Assembly: GCF_002237755.1 (NCBI RefSeq)
Contig: NZ_MWSJ01000006.1
Span: 62,001-126,000 of the forward strand
Reading direction: 5' to 3'
From: Lysinibacillus sp. KCTC 33748
Lineage (GTDB): Bacteria; Bacillota; Bacilli; Bacillales_A; Planococcaceae
DNA length: 64,000 nucleotides
Positions 50,969 to 60,484 of the stretch are shown here, one piece after another. How positions within the stretch are numbered: the first letter of the stretch is position 1; every line of letters starts with the position of its first letter. The translations under genes were made by a program, and so were the position numbers. The notes beneath the pieces were generated by a model that was not told where the DNA came from, ran no database searches, and saw only the letters and a list, made by a program, of their open reading frames with translations.

Positions 50969-52132
50969 GTGAAGTTTAAATTTGGTCTATTGGCAAAAAT
51001 TATTGTCGCTATCTTTTTAGCGGTAATACTTGGAGGTTTTATGCCGGAGCCATTTGTACGTATATTTGCAACATTTAATGGCTTATTCGGTAATTTCTTA
51101 AACTTTGTAGTACCACTTATTATTATTGCATTTATTGCACCGGGCATTGCCCAGCTTGGGAAAGGCTCAGGAAAATTATTAGGCTTGGCAACATTCTTTG
51201 CTTATTTCTCAACAATCATTGCAGGCATGTTCGCCTTTTTAGTAGCGCGAAATGTGTTGCCTAACTTCATATCAAATGGTGCTATGGAAAGTATGAAAAA
51301 CCCAGAGGAATTTTTAGCACAGGCATTCTTTAAAGTTGAAATGCCGCCATTAATGGGTGTGATGTCAGCATTAATTTTTGCATTCATCGTAGGGATTGGT
51401 ATGACAGTCATCAAAGGCGATGTGATGAAACGTGGTTTTGAAGAGTTTAATGTAATCATTGAAAAGGTAATTGCATTTGTCATTATTCCACTTTTACCAT
51501 TCCATATTTTTGGGATTTTCTTGAACATGACATATGGAGGTCAAGTAGCAAAAATCTTATCTGTCTTTGCAATTGTCTTCGTACTAATAATTGCGATGCA
51601 TTGGGTAATATTGCTAGTGCAATACACTACTGCGGGAACTTTAAATAAGAAAAATCCGCTTAAGTTACTTCGAACAATGCTACCTGCGTATTTTACAGCA
51701 TTAGGTACACAATCTTCAGCTGCGGCTATTCCGGTTACATTGCGACAATCACAAAAAACAGGGGCTTCAGAAAAAGTAACGAATTTTACAATCCCACTGT
51801 TTGCAACTATTCATTTATCAGGTAGTACAATTACAATCGTAACTTGCTCTTTAGGTGTTATGATGATGAACGGTATGGATATAGGCTTTGTGCAATATAT
51901 CGGCTTTATATTTATGCTAGGTATTACAATGGTTGCGGCACCCGGTGTCCCAGGAGGAGGAGTCATGGCAGCAATAGGCTTACTGCAAACAATGCTCGGC
52001 TTCGACGAAACAATGGTTGCACTAATGATCGCACTGTATATAGCACAAGACAGCTTTGGTACAGCTACAAATGTAACGGGAGATGGTGCATTAGCCATGA
52101 TTGTCGACCGTTTCAACAAACAAGCAAATTAA
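50969..52132 (+). CDS. dicarboxylate/amino acid:cation symporter
   Basis: 387 residues of the SDF (DctA/GltP/SstT) family. The re-entrant loops show TALGTQSSAAAIPVTL (serine-rich HP1 variant) and QDSFGTATNVTGDGALAMI (helix 8, with the N-V-x-G-D motif). Uses Na+ or H+ to import a dicarboxylate or amino acid. GTG start with AAGGAGGACATTATA. It stands alone between the two halves of the exopolysaccharide region and is probably unrelated to it. Confidence 0.88.
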   Translation: MKFKFGLLAKIIVAIFLAVILGGFMPEPFVRIFATFNGLFGNFLNFVVPLIIIAFIAPGIAQLGKGSGKLLGLATFFAYFSTIIAGMFAFLVARNVLPNFISNGAMESMKNPEEFLAQAFFKVEMPPLMGVMSALIFAFIVGIGMTVIKGDVMKRGFEEFNVIIEKVIAFVIIPLLPFHIFGIFLNMTYGGQVAKILSVFAIVFVLIIAMHWVILLVQYTTAGTLNKKNPLKLLRTMLPAYFTALGTQSSAAAIPVTLRQSQKTGASEKVTNFTIPLFATIHLSGSTITIVTCSLGVMMMNGMDIGFVQYIGFIFMLGITMVAAPGVPGGGVMAAIGLLQTMLGFDETMVALMIALYIAQDSFGTATNVTGDGALAMIVDRFNKQAN

Positions 52133-52166
52133 TAAATATCAAAGTGAACGGATAGAATCACTAAAG

Positions 52167-52198
52167 AAAAAAATTGCCTGCTACGGCGATTTTTTTTT
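52167..52198 (+). terminator. terminator of the symporter
   Basis: ATTGCC and GGCGAT (one G-U) with A and T runs. Confidence 0.6.
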
Positions 52199-52673
52199 GC
52201 TTAGGTCGCGAAATAATATTGGAGTTCTCTTAAAGATTAACTAGAGGGTGCTACTTTTCAAGATAAATAGCTAATGGTGATAAAGCGTTACGGATTCAAT
52301 AGTATGAGGTAGCACACATTTTTTAAGACTAGAAAATTTTTTTGTGATAAGTAATTAAAGTTTTTACTTGCTGAAATTTAATAAAATTACATGTTTATGT
52401 AGGGATATATCGAAGGATTATAGTTCTAAAGAAAGGATGTGTGAGTTTATTTGGGATACTGGTAATTGGTAAAATAGTTATTTTTTCATTTATAAAGGAA
52501 ATTGTATAGAAAATGTTAAGTTTTATTTAGTACTATATATGTATTAGATAGGTGCATTTTGAATTATAGGATAATGTTACTTTGTTGGATATGCGATGAG
52601 GGAAAACATTACAAAAAAATGAATCGTAAAAGAAATAACGATTGTAGAGATAGTCTTTGAATTAGGTTTTTAA

Positions 52674-52797
52674 TTTCTTTCAGCAATTTTAGTAGCGAAA
52701 GTGAAACGCCAGCTACAAGTGTTTTTGTAGCGACATGCAGGCCTAAGCAAGAAATCGATTCTGGACGTAATTTTGCCGAGACATAATCATAATCGAT
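52674..52797 (+). repeat. family A remnant (A5) in the leader of the 52.8-60.3 kb operon
   Basis: TTCTTTCAGC start, AGCTACAAGTGTTTTTGTAGC hairpin where a unit would be, ACATGCAGGCCTAAGC, AATCGATTCTGGACG and a decayed TTTTGCCGAGACATAAT end. The rest of the 52,199-52,673 interval is A+T-rich with an interrupted GTGCTAC...GTAGCAC pairing (52,246 and 52,309) and no gene. Confidence 0.6.
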
Positions 52798-52826
52798 CAT
52801 AACTTAGACAAAGGAGGAATTTGTTT

Positions 52827-54152
52827 ATGGGGATAAAAATTGAGCTAAGGGGATTAGCTTTATCAAAAAAAATCAAAACAAGAAGTGCAACAATTGGAAT
52901 TGTTGGACTTGGTTATGTGGGGCTCCCGTTAGCCTTGGAAATCGTCAATAAAGGCTTTGCAGTAATTGGATTCGATAAAGACATTGAAAAAGTTACTAAA
53001 ATAAAAAGCGGTGATAGTTATATTGCTGATATGTCTAATGCAGCCATAGAGAAAGCGGTTAATGAACAGAATTTTGAGCCGACATATGATTTTTCTAAAC
53101 TTGCACAAGTAGATATTATTATTATTTGTGTACCAACACCTACAACCTCAGATGGAACACCTAATATCTCGTATATTGTTGATGCAGCAAATGCAATCGT
53201 ACAGAACGTATCCTCAAATACTTTAGTTATTCTTGAAAGTACAACTTACCCTGGAACAACAGAAGAAATAGTTCAACCAATCTTAGAAAATGGTAACTTT
53301 GTTATTGGACAAGATCTATTTTTAGCTTATTCACCTGAACGTGTCGACCCTGGAAATTTTAATTTTTCAGTTTCCAACACGCCTAAAGTAGTTGGTGGAA
53401 TAACAACATCTTGTTTAGAAGTTTCTAAGCTTTTTTATGAATCAGTAATCAATACAAATGTATTTGCTGTAACAAGTCCAAAGGTTGCCGAAATGGAAAA
53501 GTTACTAGAAAACACATTTAGGCAAATTAATATTGCTCTTGTCAATGAATTAAGTCAGATTTGTCATAAGATGGATATAGATGTGTGGGAAGTTATTGAA
53601 GCGGCTTCGACAAAGCCTTATGGTTTTATGCCATTTACACCTGGCCCAGGAGTAGGTGGTCATTGTATCCCGGTGGACCCTAAATATTTATTATGGGCTG
53701 GCCAGCAACATGGTATTGCTGCAACTTTAATTGAGACCGCTGATAAAATTAATAATTCCATGCCAAGCTTTGTAGTTGCAAGACTTGAAACTTATTTAAA
53801 TGCGCAAGGAAAAGAGATAAGTGATGCGGAAATTGTAGTGATTGGAGTTTCCTATAAGCCAAATATTAATGATTTTAGAGAATCACCAGCATTACGTGTC
53901 ATTGACGAATTAATGGACAAGCAATGTGGGCTAAATGTTATTGATCCATTTATTGAAACGTTTACAACTGGTAATTACATGTTAAACACAGTTTCACTTA
54001 CAAAAGAAATCATTCAAAAAGCAGATGCTGTAGTCATTTTAACGAATCATACAACAATTGATTATTCATTAATTGATCAGCACGCTGCTTTAGTTTTTGA
54101 TACACGTAATACCCATCACTTATTCGAGAATGAAAAATACTACAAATTATAG
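52827..54152 (+). CDS. nucleotide-sugar dehydrogenase (UDP-glucose/UDP-HexNAc type)
   Basis: 441 residues: NAD-binding IGIVGLGYVGLPLALEIVNKG, VPTPTTSDGTPN, LESTTYPGTTEEIV, YSPERVDPGN, the catalytic cysteine at GPGVGGHCIPVDP, and a C-terminal UDP-binding domain (VIGVSYKPNINDFRESPALRVIDEL). It oxidises C6 of a UDP-sugar to a uronic acid, giving an acidic precursor for the polymer. The P-T-P and SPERVDPG features fit the WecC/WbpA (HexNAc) group as well as Ugd. ATG 52827 is nine bases after AAAGGAGG. Confidence 0.85.
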   Translation: MGIKIELRGLALSKKIKTRSATIGIVGLGYVGLPLALEIVNKGFAVIGFDKDIEKVTKIKSGDSYIADMSNAAIEKAVNEQNFEPTYDFSKLAQVDIIIICVPTPTTSDGTPNISYIVDAANAIVQNVSSNTLVILESTTYPGTTEEIVQPILENGNFVIGQDLFLAYSPERVDPGNFNFSVSNTPKVVGGITTSCLEVSKLFYESVINTNVFAVTSPKVAEMEKLLENTFRQINIALVNELSQICHKMDIDVWEVIEAASTKPYGFMPFTPGPGVGGHCIPVDPKYLLWAGQQHGIAATLIETADKINNSMPSFVVARLETYLNAQGKEISDAEIVVIGVSYKPNINDFRESPALRVIDELMDKQCGLNVIDPFIETFTTGNYMLNTVSLTKEIIQKADAVVILTNHTTIDYSLIDQHAALVFDTRNTHHLFENEKYYKL

Positions 54153-54162
54153 GAGGGATTCT

Positions 54163-55599
54163 GTGAATGTGAGTCGACTGAAAATATGTAGTCTATTATT
54201 CATTTTATTTTTAACAGGATGTCAATCGTCTGCTCAAACTAATCAGGTTCAACCAGTTGATTCAACAATTGAGGTAAAGGAACATGATGGGACGATGAGT
54301 GAAATTTATAGTCACGCAAGCATTCTTAGTCCGAGGATAGCATTAACCTTTAATGGGCTTGCTGACAATGAAACAATGCTGAAGCTATTAAAGGTATTAG
54401 ACCAATGTAACATGAAGGCAACATTTTTTGTAGAAGGAACGCGAGTGGCACAAGATCCTGAGTTAGTGAAGGACATTTTAGCAAAAGGTCATGAAGTAGA
54501 AAATGGTACGCTGACGTTTCCTGATATGACCGATTTAAATTATGAAGAAACCTATAAAGAGATCTATTTAACGAATCAAGTTTTTGAAGAGCATCTAGGT
54601 TATACACCAAAATACGTTCGAAGTCGTTCTGGTGACTCAACTGACAATATGCGTTTAGCAACTAAAACGCTCAATATGAAGGGAGTCGTAGCATCTTCCA
54701 TAAATCCGAAAGATCGAAATATGCAAAGTGCCGAAGAGATAACGGATTATATTCATCGTTTTATCAACAGTGGATCAGTCATTCATTTAAACACATACAT
54801 TAATCCTGCGATTATTGATGTTGTACCACTATTGTCTCAATTGGGGAAAGAACAAGGATATGCTTTCTCTACATTAACGGACGTATTAGATGAGCAATAT
54901 ATAGCAAAACCCTTAGAGTCAATAGAAGGCTATGACGCTATTAAAGTGAATCTGGATTATGAAAATGTAAAACCAAATATGTACTACCGTAAAAATACTT
55001 CTAAAAAGGAAGTTGCTTTAACCTTTGATGATTGGGCGAGTGAGGAGAGACTTAAAGAAATTTTAGATGTTCTTGATAAGTATAACGTTCACTCTACATT
55101 CTTTTTAATCGGCAAAGGTGTGGAAAAGGAACCGCAACTAGCGCGATTAATTGTTGAGAAAGGCCATGAGGTTGCAAGCCACTCCTACAATCACCTTGAT
55201 GTAACGACAATGACACCGGAGGAACTCCAAGAGGATGTCGTGAAGGCGCATAAGGCGTTAACATATGCCTTACAGGAAGAACCTTTATTGTATTTCAGAC
55301 CTAATAAAGGTGCTATTAATGAAGAATCAGCGAAAATTATTGCCGCAACAGGTATCAAATCCATTGCTATGTACGATATTGCATCATTCGATTGGAATTT
55401 AGAATATACCGTTTCAGATATTTATAATCGTGTGATGAGTAGGATTGGTCCAGGAAAAGTAATTGTTATGCACATTTTAGATGGTACAAAAACAGTCGAG
55501 GCTTTACCAGTAATCATTGAAAAGCTGCAAAAAGATGGGTATAGCTTTGCAAAAATGTCGACTTGGATTGAAGAAGATTCAAATAAGAAAGTGAATTGA
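54163..55599 (+). CDS. lipoprotein with two tandem polysaccharide deacetylase domains, first one inactive
   Basis: 478 residues from GTG 54163 (GGAGGGATTCT upstream). Lipobox FLTGCQSS anchors it outside. Domain 1 (~45-245): IALTFNGLADNE replaces the catalytic T-F-D-D, and the motif 2 histidines are missing (HEVENGTLTF), so it is dead. Domain 2 (~265-475): VALTFDDWASEE, HEVASHSYNHLD and IVMHILDG keep the Asp, both metal histidines and the late His. It probably de-N-acetylates the exported polymer, with domain 1 possibly binding it. Confidence 0.8.
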   Translation: MNVSRLKICSLLFILFLTGCQSSAQTNQVQPVDSTIEVKEHDGTMSEIYSHASILSPRIALTFNGLADNETMLKLLKVLDQCNMKATFFVEGTRVAQDPELVKDILAKGHEVENGTLTFPDMTDLNYEETYKEIYLTNQVFEEHLGYTPKYVRSRSGDSTDNMRLATKTLNMKGVVASSINPKDRNMQSAEEITDYIHRFINSGSVIHLNTYINPAIIDVVPLLSQLGKEQGYAFSTLTDVLDEQYIAKPLESIEGYDAIKVNLDYENVKPNMYYRKNTSKKEVALTFDDWASEERLKEILDVLDKYNVHSTFFLIGKGVEKEPQLARLIVEKGHEVASHSYNHLDVTTMTPEELQEDVVKAHKALTYALQEEPLLYFRPNKGAINEESAKIIAATGIKSIAMYDIASFDWNLEYTVSDIYNRVMSRIGPGKVIVMHILDGTKTVEALPVIIEKLQKDGYSFAKMSTWIEEDSNKKVN

Positions 55600-55604
55600 T
55601 AATC

Positions 55605-57467
55605 ATGAATAAGAAAAAAGAGATTTTAACGATACCGCGCTCTGATCGACGAATTTTATCGAATATTCCTGACCCAGAAAATGTACGAAATCTCGTTAAT
55701 CGACGAGGTGCTTCGTATCAAAAGGAAGAAATCGATCCTACAGATGTCAATGAAATATATCGTTTACAGCTGTTAAGTTTACGCTATGAAACTAATTTTG
55801 AAGTACAAATTAAAAGAGTAAAGCAAAAGGTTAGTGACAAACATTATGCGGAGGATATTTCGGTTACAGGTATCCTTATATTTTCAAATAGTCCTAATAA
55901 TTTTGAAATAGATGAAATTATTACGATGAAATTTACTATACCTGGTGGTGCGATGCCGGAGGGCTATGAATCTAAGGTAAAGGTAAAAGCGAAAGTTGTT
56001 CGCCATTTTACGAAAGAAGTAGATGGTGAAACTAGATGCTATTATGCATGTGAATTTCTACAGCCTTTAAATGACTATATGACTAAAAAACGTTGGGGAC
56101 TATCAATCTTTGTGGCAAGTTTATTTCTATTGATTGTTTCTCTTATTGTGGTATTAATGAGGGCTGAAAGTGTTATTTATTTCAGATTCAATAAATTCCT
56201 ATATCTATATAGTATTATTGCTGCAACATTTCTTTTAAGTCGATATTTATTCGGTATTTTCTATAGGAATGTCCCGATAAATCCTAAATTTGAACCGGGC
56301 GTTTCTATTATTATTCCAGTGTTTAACGAAGAAGAGTGGATTCATAGAACAATTTTAAGCTGTATTAATCAGTATTATCCTGTAGACAAATTAGAAGTTA
56401 TTGTTGTAGATGACTATTCAACAGATAGAACTGAGGAAAAAGCTAAAGAAATGATTGAACTTATTCATAGTGAGGGTGAGCGATTTAAAACAAAGAATCG
56501 TTTAAGCTTCCATAAGCTACCTCAAAATGGGGGGAAACGAGAGGCTCTAGTGGCCGGAGTGCATCTAGCCAAACACGATTTAGTCGTTTTCGTAGATTCA
56601 GATAGTTTTTTAGAACCTCATGCTATTCGAAATATAGTGCAGCCTTTCCAAGATCCTAAAATGGGCGGTGTGGCTGGAAGAACAGAGGTTGAAAATAAAT
56701 TTACAAATGCTCTGACAAAATTGCAAACCGTTCGCTATTATATAGCCTTCCGGATAATGAAAGCTGCTGAGTCTTGGTTTGATACAGTAACTTGTTTATC
56801 TGGTCCATTAGCGTGTTATCGAAAAGAGCTTATTTTAAAGAATGAAACAGCATGGTTAAACCAAAAATTTCTTGGACAACCCGCAACATTCGGTGATGAC
56901 CGTAGTATGACAAATTATATTTTAAAAACACATCGAACGGGATATCAGGATAATGCCGTATGTTCTACAATTGTTCCATCAGATTCAAAAGTCTTTTTAT
57001 CTCAACAAATGAGATGGAAACGATCTTGGCTACGCGAATCGTTACGAGCATTTTTATTTATGTGGAAGAAGGAACCTTTTATGTTTCTTTTCTTCATCAT
57101 CGGTTTAATCGTACCGATAGCAGCCCCTATTGTTGTTGTTTACAATCTACTTTATGTGCCAATTATGCATGGCGTTTTTCCAACTACGTTTTTAATGGGC
57201 TTGTTATTGATGGCAATGCTAATGAGTTTGGCCCATCTTTTCTTTCGAAAAAGTAAGTTATGGACATTTGGCTTTATCTTTGTACTTTTCTATGAATTTA
57301 TTTTGCTGTGGCAAATGCCTGTTGCATGGGTTACATTTTGGAAATCAACATGGGGTACGAGAGAAACACCTCAAGATGTCATCGCCAAAGAAAAGAAATT
57401 GGAAAAACAAAAATTGCGAAAATCCCGATTTTCGATTCTAAATAGAAAAATGGGTGAGAAGAAATGA
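55605..57467 (+). CDS. GT2 polysaccharide synthase fused to an N-terminal PilZ-like domain
   Basis: 620 residues. Residues ~60-155 look like a PilZ beta-barrel: LSLRYETNFEVQI and YAEDISVTGILIFSN (D-x-S-x-x-G) occur, but the usual R-x-x-x-R is not clear. Two helices follow, then a GT2 domain (VSIIIPVFNEEEWI, VIVVDDYSTD, VVFVDSDSF, GDDRSM, QQMRWKRSW) and four C-terminal helices. This is the plan of c-di-GMP-regulated synthases such as BcsA, with the PilZ moved to the front. ATG 55605 is favoured over TTG 55596. It starts five bases after the deacetylase stop. Confidence 0.78.
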   Translation: MNKKKEILTIPRSDRRILSNIPDPENVRNLVNRRGASYQKEEIDPTDVNEIYRLQLLSLRYETNFEVQIKRVKQKVSDKHYAEDISVTGILIFSNSPNNFEIDEIITMKFTIPGGAMPEGYESKVKVKAKVVRHFTKEVDGETRCYYACEFLQPLNDYMTKKRWGLSIFVASLFLLIVSLIVVLMRAESVIYFRFNKFLYLYSIIAATFLLSRYLFGIFYRNVPINPKFEPGVSIIIPVFNEEEWIHRTILSCINQYYPVDKLEVIVVDDYSTDRTEEKAKEMIELIHSEGERFKTKNRLSFHKLPQNGGKREALVAGVHLAKHDLVVFVDSDSFLEPHAIRNIVQPFQDPKMGGVAGRTEVENKFTNALTKLQTVRYYIAFRIMKAAESWFDTVTCLSGPLACYRKELILKNETAWLNQKFLGQPATFGDDRSMTNYILKTHRTGYQDNAVCSTIVPSDSKVFLSQQMRWKRSWLRESLRAFLFMWKKEPFMFLFFIIGLIVPIAAPIVVVYNLLYVPIMHGVFPTTFLMGLLLMAMLMSLAHLFFRKSKLWTFGFIFVLFYEFILLWQMPVAWVTFWKSTWGTRETPQDVIAKEKKLEKQKLRKSRFSILNRKMGEKK

Positions 57468-59215
57468 GTGAAAAAAATGTTGTATTAAATCCAGCAAAAA
57501 AAAACCGAAGGAAAATAATACGATCCATTGTTCAAGCGATTATCGTTATATTTTTAGCGATCATTTTAATACGTGTAGTGTTTTTAACAGAAAAAAGGGT
57601 AGAGGAAACGGTTCCTCTAGAAAATAAAGATGGTTTCATCGCATTATCATATTTTGGCGTGAGCAGAGGCGAGTCTCCTAAATACGTATCTAAAGAGAAT
57701 TTAAAAAAACAACTAGCATTACTTGAAAGTCAGGGTTATCAAACAATTACTCAGCAAGATATTTTAGATTTTTATCAGAAAGACAAACCGTTGCCAGAAA
57801 AAGCTTTGTTTTTATCATTTGAAGATGGACGGACAGATTCTAGTATATTTGCTCAAAACATCATGGAGGATCTAAACTATAAAGCTACGATATTTACGTA
57901 CGCCAATAAAATGGATACACGGGACAACAAATTTTTAAAGCCGAAAGACTTATTACTCATGGAGAAAAGTGGGTATTGGGAGTTGGGCTCTAATGGGTAC
58001 CGTCTAACATATATTAATATTTTTAATAATAAAGGACAGTCGTTAGGTGTAATAGATGAAAATAATGTGCCGAATAAAACGACTATCGAATATTATAATC
58101 ATTATTTAATGGACTTCATTCGCAATCAATATATGATTCCAAGTGAAACGCGACAGGAAATGGAAAAACGTATCCAAAAAGATTACAAGCTAATGCAAGA
58201 TATTTATGAGGAGGAATTAGGAGAAGTTCCTAAAGCGTATGCGATTATGCATTCCAACTCACTTTATAATAATATGGATTCGTTAGTTGAACGTGCGAAT
58301 AATAAAGAAATTAAAGATAAATTTAAAATGCATTTCAATTTGGAGCTAGGGGCATATAATGATGCGGATGCTAATCTTTATAACTTAAGTAGATTGCAAG
58401 TTTCGCCCTATTGGTCTACCAATCACTTGATGATGAAAATCCGCCAAGCTAGTAAGCAAAATGTAGAATTTGAAGTCGGAGATCCTAAACGAGCAAAAGA
58501 ATGGTCTGTCATGAATGGTGCAGCAGAATATGAAAATAATGCGATTACTATAACATCTGCACCTGCTAGTGAAGGTCGGGTAATATTGAAGGAAACACTT
58601 CCAGAGCAATATAATATAAACTTTGCCTTTAAAGGGAATGTCGTTGGACAACAATCTATTTATTTAAACTATGATGAAAAAAATGATAGCTATATTCGGG
58701 TAGCTTTAATCGATAATGAGATTGTTGTTTCTGAGAAAACACCAGAATCAAGCGTTGTTGAGAAGGGGCGTTTCCCGTTAAATGAAATAAAGTGGAATGA
58801 AGAAGAGTATGCATTTAATAAGGCTACTGTATACAATTATCAGGATACGCAAAAAGGCTCTAGAATTGATAAGGAAGAATATCCACGAAACCTAACAAAA
58901 ACAAGAGAATTTAACATTGCTGTTAATAAGGATAAAATTATGATAGATGTAGATAAGGTATTATCCAAAACAATACAAGTAAATCCTGATATTCAAGGAT
59001 CACAAATTGGATTTGGTGCGATGTTCAGCACAAAAGAAACTTCGCATGAACAGTATGCAGATGATATTTATGATACATTCATCGAAGATATTTTGATTAC
59101 AGATAGTAACGATCGTACACTTTTTACTAACCAATACACGAACTTCGATAAAGTAAAGCACAAAACAATGACTTTCATTAATAGCGTTGTGGATTTCTTT
59201 ATTGAAACCTTCTAA
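57464..59215 (+). CDS. membrane-anchored PgaB-like protein with lectin-like C-terminus
   Basis: 583 residues. One anchor helix (SIVQAIIVIFLAIILIRVVF), then a deacetylase-like domain resembling PgaB/IcaB N-termini: FIALSYFGVSRGESPKYVSKENLKKQL, LESQGYQTITQQDILDF, KALFLSFEDGRTDSSIFA. The usual F-D-D is F-E-D-G and no H-x-x-x-H pair is evident, so catalysis is doubtful. From about residue 330 a beta-rich region (EWSVMNGAAEYENNAITIT ... GSQIGFGAMFSTKE) looks like a jelly-roll glycan-binding domain. ATGA overlap with the synthase. Likely handles the nascent chain at the outer face. Confidence 0.65.
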   Translation: MSEKNVVLNPAKKNRRKIIRSIVQAIIVIFLAIILIRVVFLTEKRVEETVPLENKDGFIALSYFGVSRGESPKYVSKENLKKQLALLESQGYQTITQQDILDFYQKDKPLPEKALFLSFEDGRTDSSIFAQNIMEDLNYKATIFTYANKMDTRDNKFLKPKDLLLMEKSGYWELGSNGYRLTYINIFNNKGQSLGVIDENNVPNKTTIEYYNHYLMDFIRNQYMIPSETRQEMEKRIQKDYKLMQDIYEEELGEVPKAYAIMHSNSLYNNMDSLVERANNKEIKDKFKMHFNLELGAYNDADANLYNLSRLQVSPYWSTNHLMMKIRQASKQNVEFEVGDPKRAKEWSVMNGAAEYENNAITITSAPASEGRVILKETLPEQYNINFAFKGNVVGQQSIYLNYDEKNDSYIRVALIDNEIVVSEKTPESSVVEKGRFPLNEIKWNEEEYAFNKATVYNYQDTQKGSRIDKEEYPRNLTKTREFNIAVNKDKIMIDVDKVLSKTIQVNPDIQGSQIGFGAMFSTKETSHEQYADDIYDTFIEDILITDSNDRTLFTNQYTNFDKVKHKTMTFINSVVDFFIETF

Positions 59216-59236
59216 AGCGGGGAGAACTAAATTCAA

Positions 59237-60283
59237 GTGAAAAAAATTTTATTGTTTATCTGTCTAGCGCTACTAATTATCACGGCCTGTAATAATAGTA
59301 AAGAAGAACCTGTGAAGGCGAGAGAACTATTGAAGAACAAAGAAAAGCTTCAATTATCTATTTGGTTACCTGAATGGCAAATCAAATCTGCCATCGAGGA
59401 TGTGGGAAATTCAGAACAGGGCTTACAAGACATTCGCGTTTTTGGCGCTTATTTTAATGAGAGTGACCAATTATTATTAACTGAAGATACGATAGAAATG
59501 TTGAAACAAACACAGCAACAATTTAATGAATCACATCAAGTGATACTTACGTTAATTAACGATACTGTTACAGATAACGCCCCTTCAGTTCAGAAGGATA
59601 GCAAATTATTAAATCGATTGTTTCAAAATGCGTCATCAAGGCAGCGACATATTGATAATATTTTGCAAGTTGTTGACCAATACAATGTGAATGGTATCGA
59701 AATTGATTATGAAAAGGTTGCTAAAGAGGACCTTCCTGGGTATGTCCGTTTCCTAAACGAACTTTATAAACAGTTATCAAAAAAAGGTATTTCATTACAT
59801 GTCGTACTAGAGCCTAGCTTCCCGTTTGATGTTAAATTGCCAAATGGACCTAAATATACAGTGATGGCTTATAATGTGCACGGATATCATAGTGGTCCAG
59901 GTGCAAAGGCGGACTTTTCATTTTTAAATGATTTAATAAAAAAAATTAAGAAGTCCAATCAAAAACTAGCGATTGCTTTTGCAACTGGCGGATTTGAATG
60001 GGTAAATCAAGGCAAAACAGTTGCATTAACAGAGATAGAGGCAGAGGAATTACTGAACAAAACGAAAGCGGTTAAACAACGAGATAAAGCAAGTGGTGCT
60101 GTATATTTCACGTATGTAGATGAACAAAAAGTGAAGCATGAAGTTTGGTATGCCGATCAGGAAACACTTGAAAAATGGACAGCACACGTACGAAAGAAAC
60201 GCTACAATGAGATTGTTTTATGGCGTGCCGGAGGTCTAAGTTCGAAAACGTTACAATGGATTAACGAACAATCAGAGGAGTGA
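59237..60283 (+). CDS. GH18-like lipoprotein
   Basis: 348 residues. Lipobox LIITACNN at the N-terminus; a GH18-type barrel with NVNGIEIDYEKV, in which the usual D-x-x-D-x-D-x-E has become G-I-E-I-D-Y-E with the acid glutamate kept, and YTVMAYNVHGYHSGPG corresponding to the later M-x-Y motif. It could cleave or bind a HexNAc polymer made by this locus. GTG start; GGGGAG is rather far (13 bases). Confidence 0.7.
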   Translation: MKKILLFICLALLIITACNNSKEEPVKARELLKNKEKLQLSIWLPEWQIKSAIEDVGNSEQGLQDIRVFGAYFNESDQLLLTEDTIEMLKQTQQQFNESHQVILTLINDTVTDNAPSVQKDSKLLNRLFQNASSRQRHIDNILQVVDQYNVNGIEIDYEKVAKEDLPGYVRFLNELYKQLSKKGISLHVVLEPSFPFDVKLPNGPKYTVMAYNVHGYHSGPGAKADFSFLNDLIKKIKKSNQKLAIAFATGGFEWVNQGKTVALTEIEAEELLNKTKAVKQRDKASGAVYFTYVDEQKVKHEVWYADQETLEKWTAHVRKKRYNEIVLWRAGGLSSKTLQWINEQSEE

Positions 60284-60447
60284 CGAATCGGATTGCTAGA
60301 GAGACGGATGGCACAGTCGAAGTCGTGGATAGAACAGCCGAAGTCGTGGATAGAACAGCCAAAGTCGTGGATAGAAACGTCAAAGTGGCGGATAGAGAAG
60401 CCAAAATCGTGGATAGAATCGCCAGAGCGACGGAAAGAAACACCTAA
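60280..60447 (+). CDS. possible 55-residue heptad-repeat peptide
   Basis: GTG 60280 overlaps the GH18 stop (GTGA) with GAGGA just before, and opens a frame through the 21-bp tandem repeats: units such as TAEVVDR, TAKVVDR, EAKIVDR. The pattern is an amphipathic heptad. The other two phases of the repeat are open as well, so the frame may be a by-product of the repeat. Confidence 0.3.
   Translation: MTNRIARETDGTVEVVDRTAEVVDRTAKVVDRNVKVADREAKIVDRIARATERNT
60314..60439. repeat. six tandem 21-bp repeats
   Basis: Units of 21 bases with core AGTCGTGGATAGAACAGCC: units at 60314, 60335, 60356, 60377, 60398 and 60419, the first three nearly identical and the later ones drifting. Because 21 is a multiple of three, each frame yields heptapeptide repeats. 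Confidence 0.9.
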
Positions 60448-60453
60448 ACCTAC

Positions 60454-60484
60454 AAAAAAATCGCCACATACGGCGATTTTTTTA
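60454..60484. terminator. bidirectional terminator
   Basis: AAAATCGCC and GGCGATTTT around ACATAC, with A/T runs; shared by the exopolysaccharide operon and the convergent LysR gene. Confidence 0.8.

Noticed and set aside
60261-60443. minus-strand frame through the 21-bp repeats (A-x-L-S-T-T pattern)
   Set aside because: A consequence of a repeat length divisible by three; no ribosome site, and it is antisense to the end of the GH18 gene.
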